DNA from: an uncultured Lachnospiraceae bacterium
Lineage (GTDB): Bacteria > Bacillota > Clostridia > Lachnospirales > Lachnospiraceae
Assembly: GCA_947631685.1 (NCBI GenBank)
Contig: CANRMI010000001.1
Span: 62,001 to 126,000 of the forward strand
Direction of reading: 5' to 3'
Length of the DNA stretch: 64,000 nt
Numbering within the stretch: the stretch's first letter is position 1; each line of letters opens with the position of its first letter. This document shows, one piece after another, positions 9,318-18,416 of the stretch. A program made the position numbers and the translations under genes. The notes beneath the pieces were generated by a model. That model ran no database searches. It saw nothing but the letters and a program-made list of their open reading frames with translations, and was not told the DNA's origin.

Positions 9318-9346
9318 ACAGCTTGGAGGAACGAGAGGTAAAAGGC

Positions 9347-11164
9347 GTGGCAGACATTGACCAGAGCAAAATCAGAAATTTTTGTATAGTGGCTCATATT
9401 GACCATGGAAAATCTACTCTGGCGGACAGGATCATTGAAAAGACCGGCCTATTGACCAGCAGGGAAATGCAGGATCAGGTGCTGGACAATATGGAGCTGG
9501 AAAGGGAAAGAGGCATCACCATTAAAGCCCAGGCGGTGCGCACAGTCTACAAAGCCCGGGACGGGGAGGAGTATATTTTTAACCTGATAGACACACCGGG
9601 GCATGTGGATTTTAACTATGAGGTCAGCCGTTCCCTGGCGGCCTGTGACGGCGCCATCCTGGTGGTGGACGCGGCTCAGGGGATCGAGGCCCAGACTCTG
9701 GCCAATGTGTATCTCGCGCTGGATCATAATCTGGACGTGTTTCCCGTTATCAACAAGATCGATCTGCCCAGCGCCCAGCCGGATAAAGTGAAAGAGGAGA
9801 TTGAGGACGTGATCGGTATCGAGGCCCAGGACGCCCCGCTGATCTCCGCGAAAAACGGTATCGGTATCGAGGAGGTGTTAGAGGCGATCGTGCAGAAGAT
9901 CCCGGCACCGGCGGGGGATGCGGACGCGCCCCTCAAGGCTTTGATCTTCGATTCCGTGTACGATCCCTACAAAGGCGTGATCGTTTTTGTCAGGCTGAAG
10001 GAAGGCAGGGTGAAAAAGGGAACCGTTATCAAAATGATGGCTACCGGCGCCTCGGAAGAAGTGGTGGAGGTAGGGTATTTCGGAGCGGGGCAGTTTATCC
10101 CCTGTGAAGAGCTCTCCGCCGGTATGGTAGGCTATATTACCGCCTCCATTAAGAATGTCAAGGATACGGCGGTAGGAGATACGGTCACGGATAAAAACCG
10201 TCCCTGCGCGGAGCCTCTGCCAGGCTATAAAAAGGTCAATTCCATGGTTTACTGCGGGATGTATCCTGCGGACGGAGCCAAATATCCGGACCTGCGGGAC
10301 GCGCTGGAAAAGCTGCAGTTAAATGATGCTTCCCTGAATTATGAGCCGGAAACTTCTGTTGCGCTGGGTTTTGGCTTCCGCTGCGGATTTTTGGGACTCC
10401 TGCATCTGGAGATTGTGCAGGAGAGGCTGGAGAGGGAGTACAATCTGGATCTGGTGACTACGGCTCCCGGCGTAGTATATAAGGTGCATAAGACCAACGG
10501 TGAAGTGATAGAACTGACCAACCCCTCCAATCTGCCGGACGCCTCGGAAATCGATTACATGGAGGAGCCCATTGTTTCGGCAGAGATCATGGTGACTACA
10601 GAGTTCATCGGCCCTATTATGGAGCTCTGTCAGGAGAGGCGGGGCAGGTATCTGGGAATGGAATACATGGAAGAGACCAGGGCTCTGCTGCGCTATGAAC
10701 TGCCCTTAAACGAGATCATCTACGATTTCTTTGACGCGCTGAAATCCCGCTCCCGAGGGTACGCGTCTTTCGATTATGACCTGAAAGGATATGAGGAATC
10801 CAAGCTGGTGAAGCTGGACATATTGATCAACAGGGAAGAGGTGGACGCCCTGTCCTTTATCGTGCATGGGGACAGCGCTTACGAGCGGGGACGCAAAATG
10901 TGTGAAAAGCTGAAGGACGAGATCCCCAGGCATCTGTTTGAGATTCCCATCCAGGCGGCAGTGGGCGGCAAGATCATTGCCAGGGAAACGGTAAAAGCCA
11001 TGCGCAAGGACGTGCTGGCCAAGTGTTACGGCGGCGATATTACCCGTAAGAAAAAGCTGCTGGAAAAGCAGAAAGAAGGCAAAAAGCGTATGCGGCAGAT
11101 AGGAAATGTGGAGATCCCGCAGAAAGCTTTTATGAGCGTGTTAAAGCTGGACGACAAAAAGTAG
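9347..11164 (+). CDS. lepA: Translation elongation factor 4 (LepA)
   Basis: A 605-residue ribosome-binding GTPase that promotes back-translocation. The G domain has AHIDHGKST (P loop), RGITIK, DTPGH and NKIDLP, followed by EF-G-like domains and the LepA-specific C-terminal domain ending in [14 protein letters not shown] chose GTG at 9347, with a GAGAGG-like site 8 bases upstream, because it gives the family's usual length and N-terminus ([11 protein letters not shown]). A TTG at 9323 would add 8 residues. hemW begins 8 bases after the stop, a pairing common in Firmicutes. Confidence 0.97.
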   Translation: MADIDQSKIRNFCIVAHIDHGKSTLADRIIEKTGLLTSREMQDQVLDNMELERERGITIKAQAVRTVYKARDGEEYIFNLIDTPGHVDFNYEVSRSLAACDGAILVVDAAQGIEAQTLANVYLALDHNLDVFPVINKIDLPSAQPDKVKEEIEDVIGIEAQDAPLISAKNGIGIEEVLEAIVQKIPAPAGDADAPLKALIFDSVYDPYKGVIVFVRLKEGRVKKGTVIKMMATGASEEVVEVGYFGAGQFIPCEELSAGMVGYITASIKNVKDTAVGDTVTDKNRPCAEPLPGYKKVNSMVYCGMYPADGAKYPDLRDALEKLQLNDASLNYEPETSVALGFGFRCGFLGLLHLEIVQERLEREYNLDLVTTAPGVVYKVHKTNGEVIELTNPSNLPDASEIDYMEEPIVSAEIMVTTEFIGPIMELCQERRGRYLGMEYMEETRALLRYELPLNEIIYDFFDALKSRSRGYASFDYDLKGYEESKLVKLDILINREEVDALSFIVHGDSAYERGRKMCEKLKDEIPRHLFEIPIQAAVGGKIIARETVKAMRKDVLAKCYGGDITRKKKLLEKQKEGKKRMRQIGNVEIPQKAFMSVLKLDDKK

Positions 11165-11171
11165 GCATATC

Positions 11172-12338
11172 ATGGACAGGTCTGAAGCATTCGGTATCTA
11201 TATTCATATTCCGTTCTGTGTTAGAAAATGTCAATACTGCGATTTCCTTTCCGCACCGGCCTCAGAGCCGGTGCAGGAAGCTTATCTGGATGCCCTGAAG
11301 GAAGAAATAGCCGGGCAGGCTCCTCAACATGTCCATCGAAAGGTAAGCAGTATCTATATAGGAGGAGGCACACCTTCGGCGGTGCCGCCCCAGGCGCTCT
11401 GCAGCGTCCTGCAGACTCTTTATACCCATTACAATGTAAGAAGCGACGCGGAGATCTCCATGGAAATGAATCCCGGCACCGTTACGAGGGAAGGGCTTAA
11501 ACAGTACCGGCAGGCAGGGATCAACCGGGTGAGTATCGGCCTGCAGTCCGCCCATGACAGGGAGCTGCGGCTTTTGGGCAGGATCCACAGCCTGGAAGAT
11601 TTTTTACGGACCTATGAGGCGGTAAGGGACGCGGGGTTTCGCAATGTCAATGTGGATGTCATGGCGGCTCTGCCCGGGCAGAGCGTGGAGGACTATGAGG
11701 ACACTTTAAGGACGCTGTTAGCCCTGTCACCCATACCGGAGCATATTTCCGCCTACAGCCTGATCATTGAGGAGGGGACTCCGTTTTTTGAACGCTACGG
11801 AAAGGAAAAGGAGACCCTGGAAAAGACGGGGGAGGCCCAGCCTGATCTGCCGTCGGAAGAAGCGGAGAGGCAGATGGATAAAAGGACGCGGCAGATGCTG
11901 TATAAAGCAGGGTATCACCGGTATGAGATTTCCAATTACAGTCTGGCGGGCTATGAGTGCAGGCACAATAAGGGCTGCTGGAGACGGGAGGATTATGCCG
12001 GTTTCGGACTGGGAGCGGCTTCCCTTTTAGACAATGTCCGCAGCCGCAACTGTACGGATCTGCAGAGCTATCTGCATAAAAAAGACAAGGTGATGGAAAG
12101 GGCAGTCCTGTCTGCAGAGGAGCAGATGGAGGAGTTTATGTTTTTAGGGCTGCGCCTGACAAAGGGCGTGGACAGGGAGAAATTCCGCCGCTGCTTCGGC
12201 GTGCCCATGGAAGAAGTTTACGGAGATGTTTTAAGGGAAAATGAAGAAAAAGGGCTGCTGCATGTGGGCAGAAGAGTGGCGCTGAGCAGCAGAGGCAGGG
12301 ACGTGGCCAATTATATCATGGCCGGTTTTCTGCTTTAG
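11172..12338 (+). CDS. hemW: Radical SAM protein HemW (heme chaperone)
   Basis: A 388-residue radical SAM enzyme homolog. Cys16, Cys20 and Cys23 in CVRKCQYC bind the 4Fe-4S cluster, and GGGTPS and the AdoMet-binding strands follow. The sequence begins with IYIHIPFC, typical of HemW, which binds heme for insertion into apoproteins and is often misnamed oxygen-independent coproporphyrinogen oxidase. It is co-transcribed with lepA (8-base gap). In many Firmicutes hrcA and dnaK genes follow this pair, but here the next gene is sigK. The related but distinct HemZ is encoded at 40155. Confidence 0.93.
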   Translation: MDRSEAFGIYIHIPFCVRKCQYCDFLSAPASEPVQEAYLDALKEEIAGQAPQHVHRKVSSIYIGGGTPSAVPPQALCSVLQTLYTHYNVRSDAEISMEMNPGTVTREGLKQYRQAGINRVSIGLQSAHDRELRLLGRIHSLEDFLRTYEAVRDAGFRNVNVDVMAALPGQSVEDYEDTLRTLLALSPIPEHISAYSLIIEEGTPFFERYGKEKETLEKTGEAQPDLPSEEAERQMDKRTRQMLYKAGYHRYEISNYSLAGYECRHNKGCWRREDYAGFGLGAASLLDNVRSRNCTDLQSYLHKKDKVMERAVLSAEEQMEEFMFLGLRLTKGVDREKFRRCFGVPMEEVYGDVLRENEEKGLLHVGRRVALSSRGRDVANYIMAGFLL

Positions 12339-12424
12339 AATTTCGACAGGCTTTCCGGGAATGGAAAGGCACTAGACGGCTGAGGGGCACATAGAATATA
12401 GTAAATCTGCTTTTGGGGGCCGTT

Positions 12425-13060
12425 TTGAAAACCTTTCAGAAACCTTTATCCTCAGAAGAAGAAGCCGGGTATATTCGTCTCTTACGGGAGGGAAGCAGCA
12501 AGGAAGCCGCGGCGGCAAAAGAGGTCCTGATCGAAAGAAATCTGCGGCTGGTCGCGCATATTGCCAAGAAATACCAGAATGTGGAAGAAGATATGGAAGA
12601 TCTGATCTCCATAGGCACCATAGGACTGATCAAGGCGGTGGATACCTTTGACGCGGGCAAGGGAAGACTGGCTACCTATGCCTGCAGATGCATAGATAAT
12701 GAACTTTTGATGATGCTGCGGGCCAGAAAGAAAATTTCCAAAGAGGTTTCCCTCTACGAGCCCATTGGAACGGACAAGGAAGGAAACGAGATCAATCTGC
12801 TGGATGTGATAGAAGGGGAGCAGACCGATGTAGTCGACAGGCTGACGCTGGAGGAAAACCTGGGTAAGATGCGGGGATTTCTGGACCGCTGCCTGACCGG
12901 AAGGGAGCGGATCATCCTGTTTTTACGGTACGGGCTGGGGGACGGCAGAGAGTGGACACAGAGCGAGATCGGAAAAAAACTGGGCATTTCCCGCAGCTAC
13001 GTATCGCGGATTGAAAAAAAAGCGCTCCAAAAACTGCAGGAGGCCTTTCATAAAAGTTGA
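12425..13060 (+). CDS. sigK: Sporulation sigma factor sigma-K, unsplit
   Basis: A sigma-70 family factor of 211 residues with region 2 (LRLVAHIAKKY, EDLISIGTIGLIKAV, LATYACRCIDNE) and region 4 helix-turn-helix (TQSEIGKKLGISRSYVSRIEKKAL). The LYEPIGTDKEGNEINLLDV segment matches sigma-K, the late mother-cell factor. There is no hydrophobic pro-sequence and no skin insertion. TTG at 12425 gives the usual MKTFQKPLS start with a G-rich site in front; an in-frame TTG at 12413 would add 4 residues, so the exact start is uncertain. Its presence indicates an endospore former or a recent descendant. Confidence 0.92.
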   Translation: MKTFQKPLSSEEEAGYIRLLREGSSKEAAAAKEVLIERNLRLVAHIAKKYQNVEEDMEDLISIGTIGLIKAVDTFDAGKGRLATYACRCIDNELLMMLRARKKISKEVSLYEPIGTDKEGNEINLLDVIEGEQTDVVDRLTLEENLGKMRGFLDRCLTGRERIILFLRYGLGDGREWTQSEIGKKLGISRSYVSRIEKKALQKLQEAFHKS

Positions 13061-13085
13061 ATATCCATTCATTCTATGTTATACT
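13057..13085 (+). promoter_or_regulatory. Promoter of the degenerate HD-GYP/pilT unit
   Basis: TTGAAT (13057-13062), 17 bases, TATACT (13080-13085). The -35 overlaps the sigK stop codon. The ATG at 13118 follows after a leader of about 26 bases. Confidence 0.75.
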
Positions 13086-13117
13086 GTATCATGTGTGAAA
13101 AGAGGGAAAGGGGAATT

Positions 13118-14227
13118 ATGCAGTTTGTAAAGACAGATGCGCTGAAAGTAGGAATGAGACTGGCGCGGCCCATCTACAATAAAGAGGGCGTACTTTTGTA
13201 TGAACGGGATTCCAGACTGACGGCCCAGGGCATCAGCAGTATTGTGAATTTTGGACTGATCGGGCTTTTTATATTGGAACCTGCGGAGCCTGTTCCCCCA
13301 ATGACGGAGGAAGATCTGGAATTTGAGCGATTCCAGACCATGTCCGTCTTTTCTATCGGGGAAGAGCTGCGTTATATCTTAAATAACAAAAGACAGGGAA
13401 AGCTGCAGATCATCGCGGACAGGATCCTGAAAAATTACGGGCACCTGGATAAAAAGATCAATTTTATCCAGAATCTGCGCAGCCGGGAAGATTATATTCA
13501 TAAGCATTCCCTGAATGTGGCAATCCTCTGCGTCATGATAACGCACAGGCTGAACCTGAAGAGGGACGAGCAGCTGCCGGTTGTTTTCGCGGCTATTGTA
13601 CATGATATGGGGAAGCTGACCCTGCCGCCTGAGGTGGATCCCGCAGGTCTGACAGAGGAGTCGGCCAAGGCCCTTAAAAAAGCGGAGACGAGCACCTATG
13701 ATCTGCTGGAAAGTGCTCTTTCTGACGGGGCCGCGGTACGCCGTATCTGTATGCAGAGCGAGAGACTGCTTTCGGAATCAGAGAGCGGACAGGCCTCCGG
13801 GATGAAGCCGGTGACAGGTGCCAGGATACTGGCGGTGGCCGATATGTATGATTCCATGACGGCTATGCAGCTGGAGGGAACGCCTCATTCGGAGGTAGAG
13901 GTGATCCGCTTTTTAATGGAGAGGCCGGAGATCTTTGAACCCCAGTGCGTAAAAGCCCTGATAGACAGCATCAATATTCTGGTTCCCGGTATCAGCGTAG
14001 AGCTAAATACCGGAGAAAAAGCGCTTGTACTCACGGAAAATAAAGAAAATATCCTGCGTCCCATGGTACTGAGCTTTCGGGACAACAGCATTATCGATCT
14101 GGACAGCCCGGAGAATCAGGATATAAAGATCGTGGATATTATGAAGACCTTGGACAACCGGTACATATTTGATACGGAGTATTTGGCAAAGGCTGGCATT
14201 TCGGCTGCGGTACCGCAGCAGGTATAG
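13118..14227 (+). CDS. HD-GYP-like protein with degenerate catalytic site
   Basis: A 369-residue protein. Residues 1-60 resemble the small beta domain found before many HD-GYP domains (VGMRLARPIYNKEGVLL). The HD region keeps H130 (HKHSLN) and H162-D163 (HDMGKL). The segment that should hold the HHE ligands reads MQSER, and the GYP loop reads GMKP (228-231). It is therefore probably inactive as a phosphodiesterase and may act as a cyclic-di-GMP receptor or scaffold. The ATG at 13118 has an AAAGGGG site; a start at 13076 lies inside the -35/-10 region. pilT follows after 26 bases, which suggests a role in pilus retraction control. Confidence 0.8.
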   Translation: MQFVKTDALKVGMRLARPIYNKEGVLLYERDSRLTAQGISSIVNFGLIGLFILEPAEPVPPMTEEDLEFERFQTMSVFSIGEELRYILNNKRQGKLQIIADRILKNYGHLDKKINFIQNLRSREDYIHKHSLNVAILCVMITHRLNLKRDEQLPVVFAAIVHDMGKLTLPPEVDPAGLTEESAKALKKAETSTYDLLESALSDGAAVRRICMQSERLLSESESGQASGMKPVTGARILAVADMYDSMTAMQLEGTPHSEVEVIRFLMERPEIFEPQCVKALIDSINILVPGISVELNTGEKALVLTENKENILRPMVLSFRDNSIIDLDSPENQDIKIVDIMKTLDNRYIFDTEYLAKAGISAAVPQQV

Positions 14228-14253
14228 ATTGTAAATGGTAAAGGAGAAGAATT

Positions 14254-15309
14254 ATGCCCAATATCAGAGCGATTTTGGAGGAAGCAAAAACAGCCGGTGC
14301 ATCGGATGTGCATCTGACAGTAGGGATCCCGCCCAAGATGAGGGTGAACGGTAAGCTGATCACCATGGAAAGCCATGGAAAGTTGCTGCCGGCAGATACC
14401 CTGGAGGTGGTTCTGGATGTGATGTCGGAAACACAGAAGGCCAGATTTGAAGAGAGGGGCGAGTACGATATGTCCTTTTCCATTCCGGATCTGGGCCGGT
14501 ATCGTGTCAATGTGTATAAGCAGAGGGGTTCAGTAGCCTTCGCTTTCCGTCTGGTAGGAACCAAGGTACCCTCTCCCGAAGAGCTGGGCGTGCCGGATTC
14601 GGTTATCGACCTGTATCAGCGCAAGAGGGGACTGGTTTTGGTAACGGGGCCTACCGGAAGCGGTAAGTCCACCACTTTGGCGGCGATCATCGACAAGATC
14701 AATAACTGCAGGGATGCCCATGTCATTACTTTGGAGGATCCTATTGAATACCTGCATCAGCATAAAATGGCCATGGTAAACCAGAGGGAGATCGGGCTGG
14801 ATTCCGATAACTATGCCAACGCGTTGAGAGCTGCCCTGCGTGAGGATCCGGACGTAATTCTGGTAGGAGAGATGCGTGACCTGGAGACCATCAGCGTAGC
14901 TATTACCGCTGCGGAAACAGGACACCTTGTGCTTTCTACCTTACATACCATCGGGGCGGCCAGCACCGTGGACCGTGTGATCGACGTATTCCCGCCTCAT
15001 CAGCAGCAGCAGATCCGTATTCAGCTTTCCAACGTACTGGAAGCGGTGGTTTCCCAGCAGCTGATCCCTACCAGCGACGAAATGGGGCGGGTTGCGGCGT
15101 TTGAAGTCATGCACGCCAACCATGCGGTGCGCAATCTGATCCGGGAAGGAAAATCCCATCAGCTGACTTCCGTTATGCAGACCAACAGGAAGTTAGGCAT
15201 GATCACCATGGACGAGGCCATTCAGCAGCTGTACTATAACGGCCGGATCACTAGAGAAATGGCAATTCAGTTTGCCCAGGATCCGGACGGTATGTTAGGT
15301 AAGATCTGA
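14254..15309 (+). CDS. pilT: Type IV pilus retraction ATPase PilT
   Basis: A 351-residue hexameric ATPase that drives pilus retraction. It has the PilT N-terminal domain (GASDVHLTVG), Walker A GPTGSGKST with K138, an Asp-box (EDPIEYLH), Walker B (DVILVGEMRD), a His-box and the C-terminal helix AIQFAQDP. Length and motifs are those of PilT rather than the assembly ATPase PilB. The ribosome binding site is AAAGGAGAAG. It is preceded by the degenerate HD-GYP protein and ends at a strong terminator. No pilin, PilB or PilC gene lies in the window, so it works with components encoded elsewhere. Confidence 0.95.
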   Translation: MPNIRAILEEAKTAGASDVHLTVGIPPKMRVNGKLITMESHGKLLPADTLEVVLDVMSETQKARFEERGEYDMSFSIPDLGRYRVNVYKQRGSVAFAFRLVGTKVPSPEELGVPDSVIDLYQRKRGLVLVTGPTGSGKSTTLAAIIDKINNCRDAHVITLEDPIEYLHQHKMAMVNQREIGLDSDNYANALRAALREDPDVILVGEMRDLETISVAITAAETGHLVLSTLHTIGAASTVDRVIDVFPPHQQQQIRIQLSNVLEAVVSQQLIPTSDEMGRVAAFEVMHANHAVRNLIREGKSHQLTSVMQTNRKLGMITMDEAIQQLYYNGRITREMAIQFAQDPDGMLGKI

Positions 15310-15330
15310 CCTTCTTTTTCAAGCCATCAG

Positions 15331-15362
15331 AGCGGAGCGGCCGGAAAACCGGCCCTCCCGCT
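15331..15362 (+). terminator. Terminator after pilT
   Basis: GGCCGG-AAAA-CCGGCC hairpin (15339-15354), extended by AGCGGAG and CTC-CGCT arms with single-base bulges and followed by a T-rich stretch. Confidence 0.8.
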
Positions 15363-15365
15363 TCT

Positions 15366-15618
15366 TTTCTCAATTTTCTGTTTCTTTATTTTGTTTTCCT
15401 TGTTAGTTTTGGATTTGACATTTTTTCTTGTGCTGTTGTTCTTGTGCGTTTTTATGTGGTTTTCTTATGAGACTTTATGTAGTTTCTCTTGCGTAGTTTT
15501 GTGATATTTTTTCTCGGGTAGTTTGTTTTTTGCGTGGCTTTTTCTGTGTAGCTTTCTTGTGTAGTTCTTGTAGTTTTCTTGTGTTGTTTTTTGCTGTTTT
15601 CTTTGTTTCCCAGGTTGT
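15366..15618. repeat. T-rich degenerate tandem repeat tract between pilT and comM
   Basis: About 250 bases whose + strand is dominated by T with some G and very little A or C. A loose unit resembling GTAGTTTTCTTGT recurs every 9-15 bases, clearest between 15475 and 15600. The + strand is full of TAG stops. The minus strand stays open for roughly 50 codons of Lys/Gln/Thr-rich low complexity but has no start. I see no gene, tRNA or standard riboswitch in this gap (15310-15664). Confidence 0.6.
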
Positions 15619-15664
15619 TTGATGATAAAAGCTGTTAGATCACAAGATCAGAGAGGAGTGTTTT

Positions 15665-17212
15665 ATGTTCAGTAGTATGTATGCGGGAGGAATCGCAGGA
15701 ATGGAGGCCTATCCTGTACGGGTGGAAGTGGATATTTCCAGGGGGCTGCCGGGTTTTGAACTGGTGGGCAGTTTAGACAGAGAGGTAAAGGAGGGAAAGG
15801 AGAGAGTGCAGATCGCGTTAAAAAACGCGGGCCTTTCTTTGCCGGTAGCGAAGATCACCGTCAATCTGTCTCCGGCGGATATCAGAAAAGAGGGAACAGG
15901 GTATGATCTGGCGATTGCCGCGGGATTGCTGGCCTGCATGGGCAGGATAGATCCCCAGTCCCTGCAGGACACCGCTTTTCTGGGAGAAATGGCCCTGGAT
16001 GGAGAGGTGAGCAGGGTGAACGGGGTGCTCCCCATCGCGCTGGCTCTGCGCAAGGAAGGCATCCGGAATCTGGTGGTACCGGCTCAAAATGCCGCGGAGG
16101 GAGAAGGCGTTTCCGGTATAGCGGTGATAGGGATAAAAAATATGGAGGAATTTTTGATATATCTACAGGCCGGAAAAGAGGAAAGAAGAACGCTGTTTCC
16201 AGGAAAAAAGGCAGGGGGTGGAAAAGGAAAGGAAGCTTCTCACGCCTTTCCGGATTTTGCGGATGTGTACGGTCAGGAAAGCGCCAGGAGAGCGGCGGAG
16301 GTGGCGGCAGCCGGATTTCATCATTTGCTGCTTACAGGGCCGCCGGGAGCGGGAAAAACCATGATCGCGGGCAGAATGCCCGGTATCCTGCCGCCTCTGA
16401 CGCAGCAGGAAAGGACGGAAGTGGCCAGCATATACAGTGTTGCCGGCAAACTGGGCGGAAAGGAGACGCTGTCTGAAAGAAGGCCCTTTGTAGCGCCCCA
16501 TCATACGGTTTCTCCCCAGGGACTGGCCGGTGGAGGCAGGATCCCCAGACCGGGAATGCTTTCCTTAGCCCACAGAGGAATCCTGTTTTTGGATGAAATG
16601 CCGGAGTTTGCTGCCGAAACGCTGGAGGTGCTGCGTCAACCCATGGAAGAGAAGGTGGTGCGGATCGTAAGGAGCAGGGGCAGTTACTGCTATCCGGCGG
16701 ATTTTATGCTGGTGGGCGCCATGAATCCCTGTCCCTGCGGATATTATCCGGACAGAAACCGCTGCAGCTGCAGTGAAACACAGGTGAAGCGCTATCTGAG
16801 CCGGATCTCCGGTCCCATACTGGACAGGATCGATATGGTGGCGCAGGCGGCTCCCATACAGCTGAAAGATCTGCATAAACGGGAAAGAGGGGAGTCCAGC
16901 GCAGATATGGCCAAACGGGTATCAGAAGCCAGGAGGAGGCAGAAGATACGGTTTCAGGGGAGCCCTTACCATTTTAACGGAGAACTTTCCGGCAGGGACA
17001 CGGAGAGGTACTGCGAGCTGGGCAGAGAAGAGAGACGTTTCCTGGAACAGGTCTTTGAAGCGGGAGAAATGAGCCTGCGCGCCTACCATAAGGTGATCAA
17101 GCTGGCCAGAACCATTGCGGATCTGGACGGGGAAGAGCGGATCGGACTGCGCCATCTTTCGGAGGCAGTGTACTATAACAGCGGCAGAAAGCAGCTTTGG
17201 AAGGGGGAATGA
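15665..17212 (+). CDS. comM: YifB/ComM family Mg-chelatase-like AAA+ ATPase
   Basis: A 515-residue ComM-like helicase. It has an N-terminal S5/Lon-protease-like domain (GLPGFELVGSLDREVKE, LSPADIRKEGTGYDLAIA), an AAA+ domain with Walker A GPPGAGKT (K231) and Walker B GILFLDEMPEF, a Cys-rich zinc-like loop (CPCGYYPDRNRCSC) and a C-terminal lid. In Vibrio and Haemophilus, ComM promotes branch migration during natural transformation. Here it sits 1 base ahead of dprA, another transformation gene, which supports the same pathway. The ribosome binding site is GAGAGGAG. The ATG at 15665 fits the family. Confidence 0.93.
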   Translation: MFSSMYAGGIAGMEAYPVRVEVDISRGLPGFELVGSLDREVKEGKERVQIALKNAGLSLPVAKITVNLSPADIRKEGTGYDLAIAAGLLACMGRIDPQSLQDTAFLGEMALDGEVSRVNGVLPIALALRKEGIRNLVVPAQNAAEGEGVSGIAVIGIKNMEEFLIYLQAGKEERRTLFPGKKAGGGKGKEASHAFPDFADVYGQESARRAAEVAAAGFHHLLLTGPPGAGKTMIAGRMPGILPPLTQQERTEVASIYSVAGKLGGKETLSERRPFVAPHHTVSPQGLAGGGRIPRPGMLSLAHRGILFLDEMPEFAAETLEVLRQPMEEKVVRIVRSRGSYCYPADFMLVGAMNPCPCGYYPDRNRCSCSETQVKRYLSRISGPILDRIDMVAQAAPIQLKDLHKRERGESSADMAKRVSEARRRQKIRFQGSPYHFNGELSGRDTERYCELGREERRFLEQVFEAGEMSLRAYHKVIKLARTIADLDGEERIGLRHLSEAVYYNSGRKQLWKGE

Positions 17213-17213
17213 T

Positions 17214-18389
17214 ATGGAGCTTTTAACAGATGAGGAAATAGCGGGACAGCAGCCTTACGCCTATTGGCTGGACGGCGTAAAGGGACTGGGCAACGGAAAA
17301 AAACAGAAGCTGCTGTCACATTTTCAGCGGCCGGAAGAAATCTGTCTGGCAGAAAAGGAAGTGCTCTCCCCGTTTTTGACCGGTGAGCAGATTCAGGCGT
17401 TAAAAGAAGAAAAGCGGCGCGTGGAGGAATACTACGAACTGAGTGGAAAAGGCATCTGCTTTTATCCTTTTTACCATCCCTGCTATCCCCAGCGGTTGAG
17501 GGAGATTCCCGACAAGCCATTCGGACTGTATGTGAAAGGAGAACTTCCGAAAGAGGAAGAAAGGAGTCTTGCCATTGTGGGAGCCAGAAACTGTTCGGAA
17601 TACGGAAGGTATTTGGCAGAAGCCTTTGGCGGGGAGCTGGGTGCCAAGGGAGTGCAGATCATCAGCGGCTTCGCGAAAGGCGTGGATGGACTGGCACAGG
17701 CAGCCGCGCTGGAGGCCGGAGGCAGCAGTTTTGGCGTTCTGGGCTGCGGTGTGGACGTCTGTTATCCTGCTTCTCACGCCGGACTGTATGAGCAGATACT
17801 GGAAAACGGAGGGCTGCTTTCCCCTTATCCGCCGGGAACGCCACCCCTGTCCTTTCATTTCCCGCCCCGTAACAGGATCATCAGCGGCCTGGCCGATGCG
17901 GTGCTCGTCATAGAGGCTAGGGAAAAGAGCGGTACCCTCATTACAGTGGATATGGCTCTGGAGCAAGGCAGGGAGGTCTATGTGGTACCGGGCCGGGTAA
18001 CGGACAGGCTCAGCGACGGGTGCAACCGGCTTTTGCAACAGGGGGCCGGCGTGGCGCTTTCCCCTGCCCAGCTCTTTGCGGAGCTGGAAGAATCCCTGTG
18101 GCGGGATAAAAAGAGTTATCCCTTAAAGGCGGGAAAAGCCGGAGGCGTAGAAGCACCGGGGCAGGATGCGCCGAAAGGAAAGGAGGAGGCTCTGCTTGCA
18201 CTGCTGGAGATCACACCGCTTTCTCTGGATGAGATCCGTCTGAAAATGAAGGAAAATAAGCGGCTTCGGGATATTTCCCTGCCGGACACCCTAGAGCTGC
18301 TCCTGAAACTGGTGCTGAAGGGCTGCGTCCGGCAGGTAGGCAGCTGTTACGCGCGTGTGGGGAAGGCTGGAGAGTATGGGCATAGGTAG
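17214..18389 (+). CDS. dprA: DNA-processing protein DprA
   Basis: A 391-residue protein that loads RecA onto incoming single-stranded DNA. An N-terminal helix-hairpin region is followed by a Rossmann-like fold with AIVGARNCSEYG, ISGFAKGVDG, FGVLGCGVDVCYP, PRNRIISGLAD and EAREKSGTLIT, then a C-terminal winged helix (LSLDEI onward). The ATG at 17214 has GGGGG just before it; a longer frame from 17115 lies inside comM. It is translationally coupled to comM. The expected topA neighbour is missing and the gene is convergent with a LysR regulator. Confidence 0.95.
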   Translation: MELLTDEEIAGQQPYAYWLDGVKGLGNGKKQKLLSHFQRPEEICLAEKEVLSPFLTGEQIQALKEEKRRVEEYYELSGKGICFYPFYHPCYPQRLREIPDKPFGLYVKGELPKEEERSLAIVGARNCSEYGRYLAEAFGGELGAKGVQIISGFAKGVDGLAQAAALEAGGSSFGVLGCGVDVCYPASHAGLYEQILENGGLLSPYPPGTPPLSFHFPPRNRIISGLADAVLVIEAREKSGTLITVDMALEQGREVYVVPGRVTDRLSDGCNRLLQQGAGVALSPAQLFAELEESLWRDKKSYPLKAGKAGGVEAPGQDAPKGKEEALLALLEITPLSLDEIRLKMKENKRLRDISLPDTLELLLKLVLKGCVRQVGSCYARVGKAGEYGHR

Positions 18390-18416
18390 GCGGAATCGGG
18401 ACAGCGGCTGTGCGCC

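Noticed and set aside
11172..12338. Heme biosynthesis oxygen-independent coproporphyrinogen oxidase (HemN)
   Set aside because: Short length, position after lepA and the IYIHIPFC start fit HemW rather than HemN.
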